A DNA stretch of 64,000 nucleotides, from positions 1,178,001-1,242,000 of the forward strand of contig NC_017096.1 in NCBI RefSeq assembly GCF_000284335.1, given 5' to 3'. The notes below the pieces were generated by a model. The model did not search any database and had not been told where the DNA came from. It worked only from the letters and a program-made list of their open reading frames with translations. The DNA is from Caldisericum exile AZM16c01 (GTDB taxonomy: Bacteria; Caldisericota; Caldisericia; Caldisericales; Caldisericaceae). Both the position numbers and the translations under genes were made by a program. Below, one piece after another: positions 9,991-18,303 of the stretch (the first letter of the stretch is position 1; the number at the start of each line of letters is the position of its first letter).

Positions 9991-10500
9991 ATGGATGTGG
10001 AAGATAAGTTAAAGGAAATTGTTCCAAAAGTAAAACAGGGTGATTTAGAGGCTTTTGAAATGCTTTACAATTTAACTTATAAGTATGTTTATAAAATTGC
10101 TTATGCAATAACCCTCTCAAAAGAGGATGCAGAAGATATTGTACAAAATACGTATCTTAAAATTTACGAAAAACGAAAGATGCTTGATAATGGAGACACA
10201 GTTTTAGGTTACATTAAGCGCATTACAATAAACTATGCATTAAAAAACGGTAAAAAGCAACCTTTGAAATTCATTGAAAAAGAATCAAAGAATAATTCAG
10301 ATGATATAAAGGAAATAGTTGAAGATGCGTTGAAACAACTTGATGCAAAGGATAGAAGCATAGTTACTCTTTTTTACATCGATAACATGACTACAAAAGA
10401 GATTGCATTTCTATTAAATGAATCAGAGGAAAATATAAGAGTAAGATTGCATAGAGCAAGAAACAAATTAAGGGAGGTGATAGAGAATGGAAAAGTTTGA
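9991..10500 (+). CDS. ECF-type RNA polymerase sigma factor
   Basis: A 169-residue sigma-70 family protein with only regions 2 and 4. Sigma2 includes the core-binding stretch ITLSKEDAEDIVQNTYLKIYEK (about residues 37-58), and sigma4 contains the helix-turn-helix MTTKEIAFLLNESEENIRVRLHRARNKLRE at the C-terminus. I chose ATG 9991, with aaggtgga at 9976-9983, over GTG 9979. The gene overlaps the downstream membrane protein by 14 nt, the usual ECF/anti-sigma arrangement. The decayed IS abuts it on the 5' side, so its original promoter may have been displaced. Confidence 0.9.
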   Translation: MDVEDKLKEIVPKVKQGDLEAFEMLYNLTYKYVYKIAYAITLSKEDAEDIVQNTYLKIYEKRKMLDNGDTVLGYIKRITINYALKNGKKQPLKFIEKESKNNSDDIKEIVEDALKQLDAKDRSIVTLFYIDNMTTKEIAFLLNESEENIRVRLHRARNKLREVIENGKV

Positions 10501-11761
10501 AAAAATTGTTTCAAATTACTTAGAAGACAATATACCCGATTCTGAACTAAAAGGCAAAGTTATGAATAAGATTAAAAACGCAAAAAGGATGGAACATATA
10601 AGGCATAATGTTTTTCTGGGATTAGCGATTGCAATTGCCTTTACATTCCTTCTATCTTTTGTTGTACCTGTTTTCGGAAAATCTGGAACACTTCCGCAAC
10701 TTATTAAAAGTATCAAAATAGAAACGCAAGCAAAGAGTTTCGAAGGAATAATTGAAATCGATTCAAGCGTTTCTGAGAAGATTACCGAAGCAAATCTTCC
10801 ATTTGCAGATGCCGTTGTAATTTCTGCACTTTCAAAGGATAAAAATATCGATATTGATAAAGTTATTGAGTTACGAAAAGAAGGTTTTGGTTGGGGTAAA
10901 ATTCTTGATACCCTAAATACCACTTTAAGCGAAAAAGACCTAACGGGTGAAAGTGCGTCTTCGGGTGTAAGTAAAGCGACAAATACTACAAATAATTTAA
11001 GTGTTTCGCAAAATGAAATAGAACAGAACACAAACAAAAATCAAAATAAGAATCAGGGTAGCACAACTTCCCCTCAAAATAAGGAAAAAGAAACTGAGAC
11101 CGAACGAAATGAGAACGACCTTATTATAGTTGTAAAAGGAACTATCAAAGAAGTAAGTGAAAATACTCTCACTATAGATAACACAGCGATAACTCTTAAC
11201 GAAAACACAAGTGCAAAATATCTTGGAAAGGTAATAGCGTTAACTGACCTTAAAGTAGGTGATACCGTTTTGGTGCATGCAGTGAAAGATGGAGATACAC
11301 TTTTTGCACGAGATATAATTCTCTACAAGGATACAAAAGGAACTGAAAAAGAAGCCTCTCAAAATAAAAACACTCAAGAACAGAGCCAGGAACAAAATCA
11401 GGAACAGAACGAATCTCAAACTACGCAAAATGAAGAGAAAAATCAACAACAAAATTCTCAAAAAGAATACGAAATAAATACAAAGATTGTAAATATTTCA
11501 AACAATATGATTACTTTGGAAGACTTCGCAAATCCCGTTTACATAGATGATTCAACCAAGATAGAACAAAACGGAAAAGGCAGGGTCGATATAAGCGCAT
11601 TAGAAGAGGGACAAAAGGTTCAAATTCACATAAGATTTGACGGAACAAACTATAAGGCAACACAAATAATAATTCAAACAAGACCCGAATCTAAAGATAA
11701 TTCAGAAAACTCAAAGACAAACAAACCTAACGAAAACTCAAAAAATAGTAAAAAACCATAA
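10487..11761 (+). CDS. Probable anti-sigma membrane protein with DUF5666-like domains
   Basis: A 424-residue protein with a short cytosolic N-terminus (about 1-40), one transmembrane helix (VFLGLAIAIAFTFLLSFVVPVF, about 42-63) and a long extracytoplasmic part. That part has two small beta domains resembling DUF5666 (VVKGTIKEVSENTLTIDN near 208, TKIVNISNNMITLED near 333), separated and followed by Gln/Asn/Glu/Lys-rich low-complexity linkers. The Shine-Dalgarno gggaggtga lies inside the sigma factor gene. By position and topology it probably sequesters the upstream sigma factor. No standard anti-sigma signature such as a zinc motif is visible, so the role is inferred. Confidence 0.7.
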   Translation: MEKFEKIVSNYLEDNIPDSELKGKVMNKIKNAKRMEHIRHNVFLGLAIAIAFTFLLSFVVPVFGKSGTLPQLIKSIKIETQAKSFEGIIEIDSSVSEKITEANLPFADAVVISALSKDKNIDIDKVIELRKEGFGWGKILDTLNTTLSEKDLTGESASSGVSKATNTTNNLSVSQNEIEQNTNKNQNKNQGSTTSPQNKEKETETERNENDLIIVVKGTIKEVSENTLTIDNTAITLNENTSAKYLGKVIALTDLKVGDTVLVHAVKDGDTLFARDIILYKDTKGTEKEASQNKNTQEQSQEQNQEQNESQTTQNEEKNQQQNSQKEYEINTKIVNISNNMITLEDFANPVYIDDSTKIEQNGKGRVDISALEEGQKVQIHIRFDGTNYKATQIIIQTRPESKDNSENSKTNKPNENSKNSKKP

Positions 11762-11787
11762 ATATACTCATTCATATATATATTTAC

Positions 11788-11819
11788 TTACCCCGGGCAA
11801 AGCCGGGGTAATTTTATTT
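11788..11819. terminator. Bidirectional terminator between convergent genes
   Basis: TTACCCCGG (11788-11796) and CCGGGGTAA (11803-11811) form a GC-rich hairpin followed on the plus strand by TTTTATTT. It lies between the anti-sigma gene and the minus-strand TPR/F420-ligase-like gene, whose stop (11814) falls in the T-rich tail. The minus side is less T-rich. Confidence 0.8.
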
Positions 11820-13067
11820 CGAAAATCTTACGATAACTATTGGGGTTCCTTCGTCTTCATTCCCTGCAGGGTTATCACTTAAAACTTTTTCTAATTCCTT
11901 TTTATTAATCCCTTCCGTTGCGCCTACAACCCATGCTCTTCCAAGTTCGTTTGCATCAACTATTGCAACTTCAGAGTTAATTTCCTTCTTAATTTTCCTT
12001 ACAAGTCCATTAGAATCAATAGGACCAGGGATAATGTAATAGTCATAAGGAGGAATTGCACCAGGTGGATCGTCGATCAGGGCTGATTGTTCTCCTGCAA
12101 CTCTGTAAAAAACTCCATCAAGCCCAAAAACTTTTCCTATCGCACCTGCCAAGAATCCTAAAATTATTCTAATAGGACCAACTTCCTCAATTGCAACTTG
12201 CATTGCATATGGATTTGCAAGAGGAGCGGCGCCACCAAAAGGTATACTTTCTTGATTCACAAAGTGGGAGACAAACCTTGCAAGTTTGCTTACCTTAATC
12301 GAATCAACGGGGAATAATCGCCCTTCTGCTATGGCTGCAACACATGAAGATATTGTAACTATATCACCAACTTTAAGGTATGGTAATGCATATTTTTTTA
12401 TTATTTCAATAAGATCATCGTCTTCCTTCACAAGAGGAGTTCTTACAGGAATTTTCTCAATAAAAGTTTCAAGTGTATTATTTTCAAAAACATAGTTACC
12501 GCCCAAGTATTTATTTGCAAACTCTTTTAGTTCTTTTTTCTTTGGATGTGTTTTTATCCCTGTTTCAATCACTTTCCTTGCTTCATCAATTTTCCCTTCC
12601 TTAAAAAGTAATTCTCCGAATCTTACAAAATCCGTTGCATAAAAGTCAGATGGTTCAATTGCATAGAATAGTTCATAAAATCTTCTTGCTTCGTCAAGCT
12701 TACCTTTGTTGTAGGTAATTGTTGTAAGTCTTTTTAAAACATATCGATATGGAGAAAGGGTGCTTCTTTCAGGCTTAGAAAATTTTGTGAATATATTTCT
12801 ATATATTTCTTCTGCTCTTTCAACATCCTCAAGGGTGAAAAAGTAAAAGTCACCCAATTCAAGTTGAAGCCATAAATTATTTGGATTTTTTTCGATACCG
12901 TATTTGAGTGTCTTTCCGGCGGAACTTAAATCACCTTTCAAAACATAAAGATGACTCAAATACCTGTAAGCCCCAATTCCATCTTCGGGATGCTTCTTGA
13001 GATATGATTCTAAAATACGAATCCTCTCATCCAAGTCTAATTTTCTAATTCTATCTATAAATCTCAT
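11814..13067 (-). CDS. TPR domain fused to F420-0:gamma-glutamyl ligase-like domain
   Basis: The 417-residue protein has two parts. Residues 1 to about 190 are helical TPR-type repeats (GAYRYLSHLYVLKGDLSSAGKTL and similar). Residues about 205-415 resemble the F420-0:gamma-glutamyl ligase (CofE-like) family: VGDIVTISSCVAAIAEGRLFP, VSKLARFVSHFV, PYAMQVAIEEVGPIRIILG, VFGLDGVFYRVAGEQSALID and EVAIVDANELGR. CofE adds glutamate to coenzyme F420, but many bacterial relatives lack an F420 pathway and their substrate is unknown. No other F420 gene is in the window. It overlaps the HD-domain gene by 4 nt. I am confident of the domains, not of the reaction. Confidence 0.82.
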   Translation of the reverse strand: MRFIDRIRKLDLDERIRILESYLKKHPEDGIGAYRYLSHLYVLKGDLSSAGKTLKYGIEKNPNNLWLQLELGDFYFFTLEDVERAEEIYRNIFTKFSKPERSTLSPYRYVLKRLTTITYNKGKLDEARRFYELFYAIEPSDFYATDFVRFGELLFKEGKIDEARKVIETGIKTHPKKKELKEFANKYLGGNYVFENNTLETFIEKIPVRTPLVKEDDDLIEIIKKYALPYLKVGDIVTISSCVAAIAEGRLFPVDSIKVSKLARFVSHFVNQESIPFGGAAPLANPYAMQVAIEEVGPIRIILGFLAGAIGKVFGLDGVFYRVAGEQSALIDDPPGAIPPYDYYIIPGPIDSNGLVRKIKKEINSEVAIVDANELGRAWVVGATEGINKKELEKVLSDNPAGNEDEGTPIVIVRFSK

Positions 13068-13609
13068 AACCCAAGTTCATCGCTTATTCTTTTCATTGCC
13101 GTTAGGCCAAGATCAACGAAATCTTCTAAAGACATTCCAAAATCCTTACAACTTGCAATTTGTTCTCTATTCGCACCTTCTGCAAAGCGCTTTTCCTTAA
13201 ATCTCTTTAAAACGAATTCTTTGTCCACATTTGAAAGTTTTCTTCCTTTAACAAGAGCACAGGCTGTGATAAGTCCCGTTAAGGGATCTGCTGCATAAAG
13301 AGTCTTCTCCAGTAAAGTTTCACGCTCTAATTTGTGTAAGGGGTTGTGCTTTTTAACTGCAAGAACAATTTCTTCGCTAAAACCAAGCGATTTTAGATAT
13401 TCGCTTCCAACAATACTATGGAGGTGTGGTTTATCCTTTGTTGTATCAAGATCTATATCATGCACAAGCCCTGCAATGCCAAATTTCTCTTCATCCTCAT
13501 TAAAGCGCTTTGCAATTTCTTTCATTACCGCTTCAACTGCAAGTGAATGCTTGTAGAGATTTTGGTCAAGTTTACTTTTCACAAGTTCCACAATTTGTTT
13601 TCTTTCCAT
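13064..13609 (-). CDS. HD-domain phosphohydrolase-like protein (HDIG type)
   Basis: A 181-residue single-domain HD protein. Metal ligands are seen as His20 (LYKHSLAVEAVMKEIA), the HD pair in GLVHDIDLDTTKDKPHLHSIVGSEYL with the two further histidines, and a late Asp in AADPLTGLITA. Relatives include small HDIG proteins annotated as metal-dependent phosphohydrolases; the substrate cannot be inferred. It is the 5' gene of a two-gene minus-strand unit with the TPR/CofE-like fusion (4-nt overlap) and is divergent from rsmE. Confidence 0.85.
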   Translation of the reverse strand: MERKQIVELVKSKLDQNLYKHSLAVEAVMKEIAKRFNEDEEKFGIAGLVHDIDLDTTKDKPHLHSIVGSEYLKSLGFSEEIVLAVKKHNPLHKLERETLLEKTLYAADPLTGLITACALVKGRKLSNVDKEFVLKRFKEKRFAEGANREQIASCKDFGMSLEDFVDLGLTAMKRISDELGL

Positions 13610-13652
13610 ACCGAGATATTATAATATACATTGGGAGTTTTAAAAAGAAAAA

Positions 13653-14366
13653 ATGGCCATTTACTATTTAAGAGAAAGTAAAATCAAAAGGGATTTAATC
13701 TTTGTAGAGAACGACCTTCTCCACCACCTTCGAAATGTGCTTCGTATAAAAAGAGGAGAAGTCATTAAATTTTTTGACGAAGATTTCATTTATAAGGCCG
13801 AATGCACAGAAATAGAAAAAGATTTTCTTACCTTTAGAATTATTGAAAAATCTAAAAAAACTTCACCAAAAGTGCAATTACAAATTGTCCAAAGCATAAT
13901 TGATAAAAGCGAACTTGAAGATGCAATAAGGTTTCTTGTAACTACAAAAGTTTTACAAATTATACTTGTAAAAACTGAGAGAAGCACAAATTCGCTTAAA
14001 GAAGCACAACTGAAAAGACTCAAAGAAATCATCTTGAATACCTCCGAGCAAAGCGAAATTTGTTTCATACCGGAACTGCAATACTTTGAAAATCTCAATA
14101 AGGCAATTTCAATGTTTAAAGAAAACGCATTTGTGCTTCATTTTGGTTCAAATTTATCCTTAAAAGATACTGTAAAAATTGCCAATCTATCAAAACCAAT
14201 AACACTTTTTGTTGGTCCTGAAGGTGGATTTAGCGAAAAAGAAATTGAAATATTCAATCAAAATGAAATCCCAAGCATTACTCTAAAAAGTGGTGTATTT
14301 CGTTCTCAATTTGCAGGTGCCATAGCAGTGCTTACTCTTCTTGAATTGACTTACTTATTAAACTAA
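13653..14366 (+). CDS. rsmE: 16S rRNA (uracil1498-N3)-methyltransferase
   Basis: RsmE methylates U1498 of 16S rRNA. The 237-residue SPOUT-fold protein has an N-terminal PUA-like region (LLHHLRNVLRIKRGEVIKFFD) and a C-terminal SAM-binding trefoil knot with VGPEGGFSEKEIEIF and LKSGVFRSQFAGAIAVLTLLE. The ATG at 13653 has no strong Shine-Dalgarno nearby. The 3' end overlaps convergent gltX by 35 nt. Confidence 0.95.
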   Translation: MAIYYLRESKIKRDLIFVENDLLHHLRNVLRIKRGEVIKFFDEDFIYKAECTEIEKDFLTFRIIEKSKKTSPKVQLQIVQSIIDKSELEDAIRFLVTTKVLQIILVKTERSTNSLKEAQLKRLKEIILNTSEQSEICFIPELQYFENLNKAISMFKENAFVLHFGSNLSLKDTVKIANLSKPITLFVGPEGGFSEKEIEIFNQNEIPSITLKSGVFRSQFAGAIAVLTLLELTYLLN

Positions 14367-15786
14367 TTGCTTCTTTTAATCTCTCTTTTATTTCATCCTT
14401 TCCAAGGATAAGGAAAATCTTCCATAATTCTGGCCCATTTCGAGAGTAGAAAAGAGAAATTCTCAATGGATGGTATATCTTTTTTCCAGAAATCTGAAGC
14501 ACATCCTTGAGGCTATTGAGAAACTTTTCAATATCATCTTGAGTGAATTCTACACTATCAAGGTTATTTAACACGTACTTGAGAGCCTTCAAGGCGTGAG
14601 GGTCTTGAAGTGCTTTTAAATCAGTTTCTGAAATTGAATTAAGAGTCCTTTCAAAAAATGGCTTTGAAAGAGGAACAACATCTTTTGTAAAATTCATGTT
14701 TCCACGGACTGCATCAAGAATCAAAAGAGTTCTCTCGGAGCAATCTAAAACATTATACGCATCTTTCAAATAAGGAAGTGTTTCGCTACAAAGACTTTTT
14801 AAATCTTTATCGAGTATATACTTATGATTCATCCATTTTAGTTTTTCAAAGTCAAAGATAGCAGGTGCTTTATTGACATTTGATAGGTCAAAGAGTTCAA
14901 TGAGTTCTTCTTTTGTAAAGAATTCTCTATTGTCTTTGGGAGACCAACCAAGGAGAGCAAGGAAGTTAAACATTGCTTCAGGAAGAATACCCATCTCCCT
15001 AAACTGTCCTAAGGATGTTGCACCATGTCTTTTGGAGAGTTTTGTTCTATCTGGTGCAAGGATAAGGGATATATGTGCAAATGTAGGAAGAGAGAAGTTG
15101 AGTGCTTCAAAGATGAGAATCTGTTTTGGAGTATTTGAGAGGTGTTCTTCTGCTCGTATCACATGGGTTATTTTCATGAGGGCATCATCAATTACTGTTG
15201 CATAGTTATATACGGGAAGGCCATTGGATCTTCTTATTACAAAGTCTTTGAATTCGTTTGAGTTAAAGACAACATCTCCTCTTACAAGGTCATGGACTAC
15301 AATTTCTTTGTTTTCTTCTACCTTGAAGACTATGGCAGGGGTGAGTCCTTTTTCTTTGAAGGATTTTCTTCTTTCTTCTGTTTCATTTTCTTTTAATTTT
15401 CTATAGGAGAAGGTTTTAAGTGTTTTTTCGTACTCTTCACGGATTGAATCTACTTCTTCGTCTGTGTAGTAGAGTTCATAAGCAAAACCATTTTGAAGGA
15501 GGATATCGATGTAGTGGTTGTATATATCAAGGCGTTCTTTTTGCCTATAGGGACCAAAATCTCCCCCTTTTAGGTATCCTTCATCCCAATCAAGGCCAAG
15601 CCATGTTATGTCCCTTATCATGCTATCAATGGCTTCTTTGGTTGAACGTTTTTCATCTGTATCATCAAGCCTTAAAATGAATGTCCCTTTATTGTGACGA
15701 GCAAATAGATAATTGAATAATGCAGTTCTTGCATTACCTATGTGTATCTCTCCTGTTGGAGAGGGTGCATAACGAACTCTTACCAC
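14332..15786 (-). CDS. gltX: Glutamyl-tRNA synthetase
   Basis: GltX charges tRNA-Glu. I start it at GTG 15786 (VVRVRYAPSPTG), four to five bases after ggaggt; the nine extra upstream residues of the longer frame are not family-like. The class I signatures are HIGN (residues about 14-17, the HIGH motif) and KLSKRHG (the KMSKS loop, near residue 242). The 484-residue length is normal. Whether it also misacylates tRNA-Gln cannot be told; no gatCAB or glnS is in view. It ends inside convergent rsmE. Confidence 0.97.
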   Translation of the reverse strand: MVRVRYAPSPTGEIHIGNARTALFNYLFARHNKGTFILRLDDTDEKRSTKEAIDSMIRDITWLGLDWDEGYLKGGDFGPYRQKERLDIYNHYIDILLQNGFAYELYYTDEEVDSIREEYEKTLKTFSYRKLKENETEERRKSFKEKGLTPAIVFKVEENKEIVVHDLVRGDVVFNSNEFKDFVIRRSNGLPVYNYATVIDDALMKITHVIRAEEHLSNTPKQILIFEALNFSLPTFAHISLILAPDRTKLSKRHGATSLGQFREMGILPEAMFNFLALLGWSPKDNREFFTKEELIELFDLSNVNKAPAIFDFEKLKWMNHKYILDKDLKSLCSETLPYLKDAYNVLDCSERTLLILDAVRGNMNFTKDVVPLSKPFFERTLNSISETDLKALQDPHALKALKYVLNNLDSVEFTQDDIEKFLNSLKDVLQISGKKIYHPLRISLFYSRNGPELWKIFLILGKDEIKERLKEAISLISKSIQEE

Positions 15787-15875
15787 GTGTACCTCCGAAA
15801 AAGAAACTAACAAATTTTATCAGAAATTTCCATATTTTAAAATGCATACTATAATGTGAAAGTAGGAGGATACAA

Positions 15876-16247
15876 ATGAAAAAATGCCCAAAGTGCGGCT
15901 TTGAAAATGAAGATGATGCAAAAATTTGTGTAAACTGCGGATATTATTTTGACCCAGTTGAAAAGAATTTTGAGTGGGTTTTGCTTAAAACATGCGAAAA
16001 TCAATTTGAAGCAGAAGTGCTATCGAATTTATTGGAAATAAATGGCATAAAAACGATGATGAAGCGCCCAGGACCTATGAGACAAGGCGGAATTGTAATT
16101 GATAATATTGGAGCAAATCCGCTTCTTGGAGCAACAGGACAGTTTAATGTATTTGTTATGAGAGTCGATTTGAAGGAAGCAAAAGAATTAATGCAAGCAT
16201 TTGAATCGGGGGATAGCGATGGAGCTCATGAAGATGACAATGCATGA
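15876..16247 (+). CDS. Zinc-ribbon plus DUF2007 protein
   Basis: A 123-residue protein. Residues 1-25 form a zinc ribbon (CPKCGFENEDDAKICVNCGYY, four Cys), followed by a DUF2007-type domain (LKTCENQFEAEVLSNLLEINGIKTMMKRPG ... NVFVMRVDLKEAKELMQ). DUF2007 is described as a putative signal-transducing domain with no proven ligand. The Shine-Dalgarno gtaggagg is well placed. The 3' end overlaps the creatininase-like gene by 29 nt. Confidence 0.8.
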   Translation: MKKCPKCGFENEDDAKICVNCGYYFDPVEKNFEWVLLKTCENQFEAEVLSNLLEINGIKTMMKRPGPMRQGGIVIDNIGANPLLGATGQFNVFVMRVDLKEAKELMQAFESGDSDGAHEDDNA

Positions 16248-16926
16248 AGTAAAAGAGTATCTTAAAACAAATCAAACTATTATTATTCCAATCGGTGCAA
16301 CAGAAGAACATTCTAACGCACTTCCCTTAGGAACCGATACACTTACAGCAGAGGCACTTGCAAGAAAGTTGGGTGAAGTAAGTTTAAGAATTGTAGGACC
16401 AACGATCAATGTAGGCAATTGCCATTCTATAACATATAGTTTTCATGGGACGATTTCAATAAGCCCAACAACACTTATAAATTACCTAAAGGACTACATA
16501 ACATCGCTTCATAAACATGGCTTTAGGAATTTCTTTTTTGTAAATGGACACGGTGGAAACATTGCACCTTTGAGATGTGCTTTTGATGAACTTGCAAACA
16601 CACTTACAAACTCTAAATTTTTGGTTACATCCTGGTGGCTTATGGAAGAGCTGAAAGAGTTGTACAATAACGCAGGGCATGCAGGAAGAGGAGAAGTTTC
16701 AATGATCATGTATATTGATAAGTCCCTTGTGAAAACAGCATTTCTAACAGAAGAAAAAAGAGAAATCCCCAAATATTATGTTACAAACGATTTAGCACAA
16801 AAATACATAACTGAAACAGGAATTATTAACGACAGTCAAGAAGGCTCTTATGAATTGGGAGAAAAACTTTTCAATGCTTCGGTTGAAGCAATGCTAAAAC
16901 TCCTTAAGCACCTTGAGGAATCTTAG
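16219..16926 (+). CDS. Creatininase-family amidohydrolase
   Basis: A 235-residue protein of the creatininase superfamily, which includes creatinine amidohydrolase, FAPy deformylases and the mycofactocin protease MftE. The metal site is intact: Glu and His in GATEEHSNALPLGTD, Asp in the same motif, His in NGHGGN, and Glu in GHAGRGEVSMIM. I start it at ATG 16219, five bases after ggggga, rather than the TTG at 16201. The physiological substrate cannot be assigned. It overlaps the preceding DUF2007 gene and, tail-to-tail, yjbQ by 23 nt. Confidence 0.85.
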   Translation: MELMKMTMHEVKEYLKTNQTIIIPIGATEEHSNALPLGTDTLTAEALARKLGEVSLRIVGPTINVGNCHSITYSFHGTISISPTTLINYLKDYITSLHKHGFRNFFFVNGHGGNIAPLRCAFDELANTLTNSKFLVTSWWLMEELKELYNNAGHAGRGEVSMIMYIDKSLVKTAFLTEEKREIPKYYVTNDLAQKYITETGIINDSQEGSYELGEKLFNASVEAMLKLLKHLEES

Positions 16927-17314
16927 GGACAATTTCCACAAATACTTCCCGTGTTCGAGGTCCATCAAATTCAACAAAGAAAATTCCCTGCCATGTTCCT
17001 AAGACAAGTCTTCCGTCTCTAATAATGATAGCTCTCGATTGACCCATAATAGATGCCTTTATATGTGCATCTGCATTTCCTTCAAGATGAGAATAATTAG
17101 CATTTTCTGGAATGAGTTTAGATAGGTAATTAATGATATCTTTCTTTACACTTGGGTCAGCATTCTCGTTAATTGTAATCGAGGCAGTCGTATGAGGAAT
17201 ATAAACAACACATATACCACTTTGGACTTTTGAATTTCTTACGATTTCTTGAACCCTGGAAGTTATTTCAATCATTTCTTCTCTTTTTGAAGTGCGCACA
17301 GTAAAAATTTCCAT
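16904..17314 (-). CDS. yjbQ: YjbQ/UPF0047 family protein
   Basis: A 136-residue protein of the UPF0047/YjbQ family, a small beta-barrel trimer annotated in some databases as secondary thiamine-phosphate synthase. Conserved stretches are CVVYIPHTTASITINENADPSV, HLEGNADAHIKASIMGQS and LGTWQGIFFVEFDGPRTR, containing the conserved His residues. The start is ATG 17314, preceded by aggtga; the nine upstream residues of the longer frame are unlikely. The in vivo function is uncertain. It lies just beyond the ferritin operon terminator. Confidence 0.9.
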   Translation of the reverse strand: MEIFTVRTSKREEMIEITSRVQEIVRNSKVQSGICVVYIPHTTASITINENADPSVKKDIINYLSKLIPENANYSHLEGNADAHIKASIMGQSRAIIIRDGRLVLGTWQGIFFVEFDGPRTREVFVEIVPKIPQGA

Positions 17315-17351
17315 ATTTTCACCTCTTTTGTATTTTAGCACAAAATTAAAA

Positions 17352-17373
17352 GCCCCCTAATAAATTAGGGGGC
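17352..17373 (-). terminator. Terminator of the oxygen-defence operon
   Basis: GCCCCCTAA (17352-17360), loop TAAA, TTAGGGGGC (17365-17373); on the minus strand it is followed by TTTTAATTTTG. It lies 22 nt past the ferritin stop. Confidence 0.9.
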
Positions 17374-17395
17374 AAAAGACAAAAAATGTTTATAA

Positions 17396-17887
17396 CTAAC
17401 CCTGTCTTTGAGCAAGTTCTCTATCAAGCATGTAGAGTGCTTGCCCGTGTTCTCCTACAAGTTCCAATTTCTTTACAATTTCAAGCGTTTGCGCTTCTTC
17501 CTCAACCTGCTCGTCTAAGAACCAATTGAGAAGATTTTGTGTGGAAAAGTCATTCTCCTCAACTGCAATCTTCATTATGTCTTCAATTGAAGAAGTGATG
17601 AATTTTTCGTGGTTATATGCTTCATTAAACGCATCAAGTGCGCCGTTCCATTCAACTTTTGGTGCAGGAATACCATTGAGAATTACTCTCCCGCCCTTCT
17701 CGTTTAAGAAACTAATGAACTTCTCTGCATGTTTGAGTTCTTCTTTGTATTGCACATAAAACCAGTGCGCAATGCCTCTCAAAAATTTACTCTCAAAGTA
17801 CTGACCCATTGAAAGATACAGATACGCTGAGAAAAACTCTTTATTAATTTGCTCATTTATTGCATCTTGAAGTCTTGTGCTAATCAT
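17396..17887 (-). CDS. Ferritin
   Basis: A 163-residue non-haem ferritin that oxidises and stores iron in a 24-mer shell. Ferroxidase-centre residues are visible: Glu in INKEFFSAYLYLSM, Glu/His in YKEELKHAEKF, and Glu/Gln in FLDEQVEEEAQTLE. I start it at ATG 17887 (MISTRLQDAINEQIN), preceded by aaaggggg; the longer frame would overlap the desulfoferrodoxin gene. It is the last gene of the operon flavoprotein - SOR - desulfoferrodoxin - ferritin. Removing free iron fits the operon's oxidative-stress role. Confidence 0.95.
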   Translation of the reverse strand: MISTRLQDAINEQINKEFFSAYLYLSMGQYFESKFLRGIAHWFYVQYKEELKHAEKFISFLNEKGGRVILNGIPAPKVEWNGALDAFNEAYNHEKFITSSIEDIMKIAVEENDFSTQNLLNWFLDEQVEEEAQTLEIVKKLELVGEHGQALYMLDRELAQRQG

Positions 17888-17898
17888 TTTAGCCCCCT

Positions 17899-18291
17899 TT
17901 AAATCCTTTTTGCCCAAAGACCATGCTTGTTGCAGTATGCCCTTACCTCAACAATATTTTCAATTGACCAACCAATATGGGCTTCTGCCTTATCTCCTGG
18001 CTTTAATGGAACTTTGACAACTTTCCCATCCTTATTAAATGCTTCAATCCACTCAATATAGTGCTCCTCTTCCATTGGGTGAGGAACAGATCCGACTTTA
18101 ATGAGAGTGCCATGTTCCATTTTTTCGAGAACTGGAATATGTTTTTCTTGTCCTGCTTCAGACTCGCTAATTTTTTCTCCAATAAGCGTCATTGGTTGTC
18201 CACAGCAAACAAGAGTTCCCTGCCCTTCGTGAACGACTTCAACAATGTTTCCACAAATTTCGCACTTATAAATTTGGAATTTCTGAGTCAT
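17899..18291 (-). CDS. dfx: Desulfoferrodoxin (2Fe superoxide reductase)
   Basis: A 130-residue class I superoxide reductase, which reduces superoxide to peroxide without releasing O2. The N-terminal desulforedoxin-type centre has Cys in YKCEICGN and LVCCGQPM (four Cys). The C-terminal catalytic centre has its ligands in KHIPV, VPHPMEEEHYIEW and AYCNKHGLW (four His, one Cys), plus the Glu/Lys-type gating region. It is 12 nt from the second SOR gene upstream and is followed directly by ferritin. Confidence 0.96.
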   Translation of the reverse strand: MTQKFQIYKCEICGNIVEVVHEGQGTLVCCGQPMTLIGEKISESEAGQEKHIPVLEKMEHGTLIKVGSVPHPMEEEHYIEWIEAFNKDGKVVKVPLKPGDKAEAHIGWSIENIVEVRAYCNKHGLWAKRI

Positions 18292-18303
18292 TAAATACCT
18301 CCC

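Noticed and set aside
10987-11760. Gln/Asn-rich runs in the anti-sigma-like protein as DNA tandem repeats
   Set aside because: The codons vary and no regular period is kept at DNA level; this is low-complexity linker protein sequence.
11814-13067. Assignment as a bona fide CofE of an F420 pathway
   Set aside because: Only domain similarity supports it; no other F420 genes are in the window, so I give the family but not the reaction.
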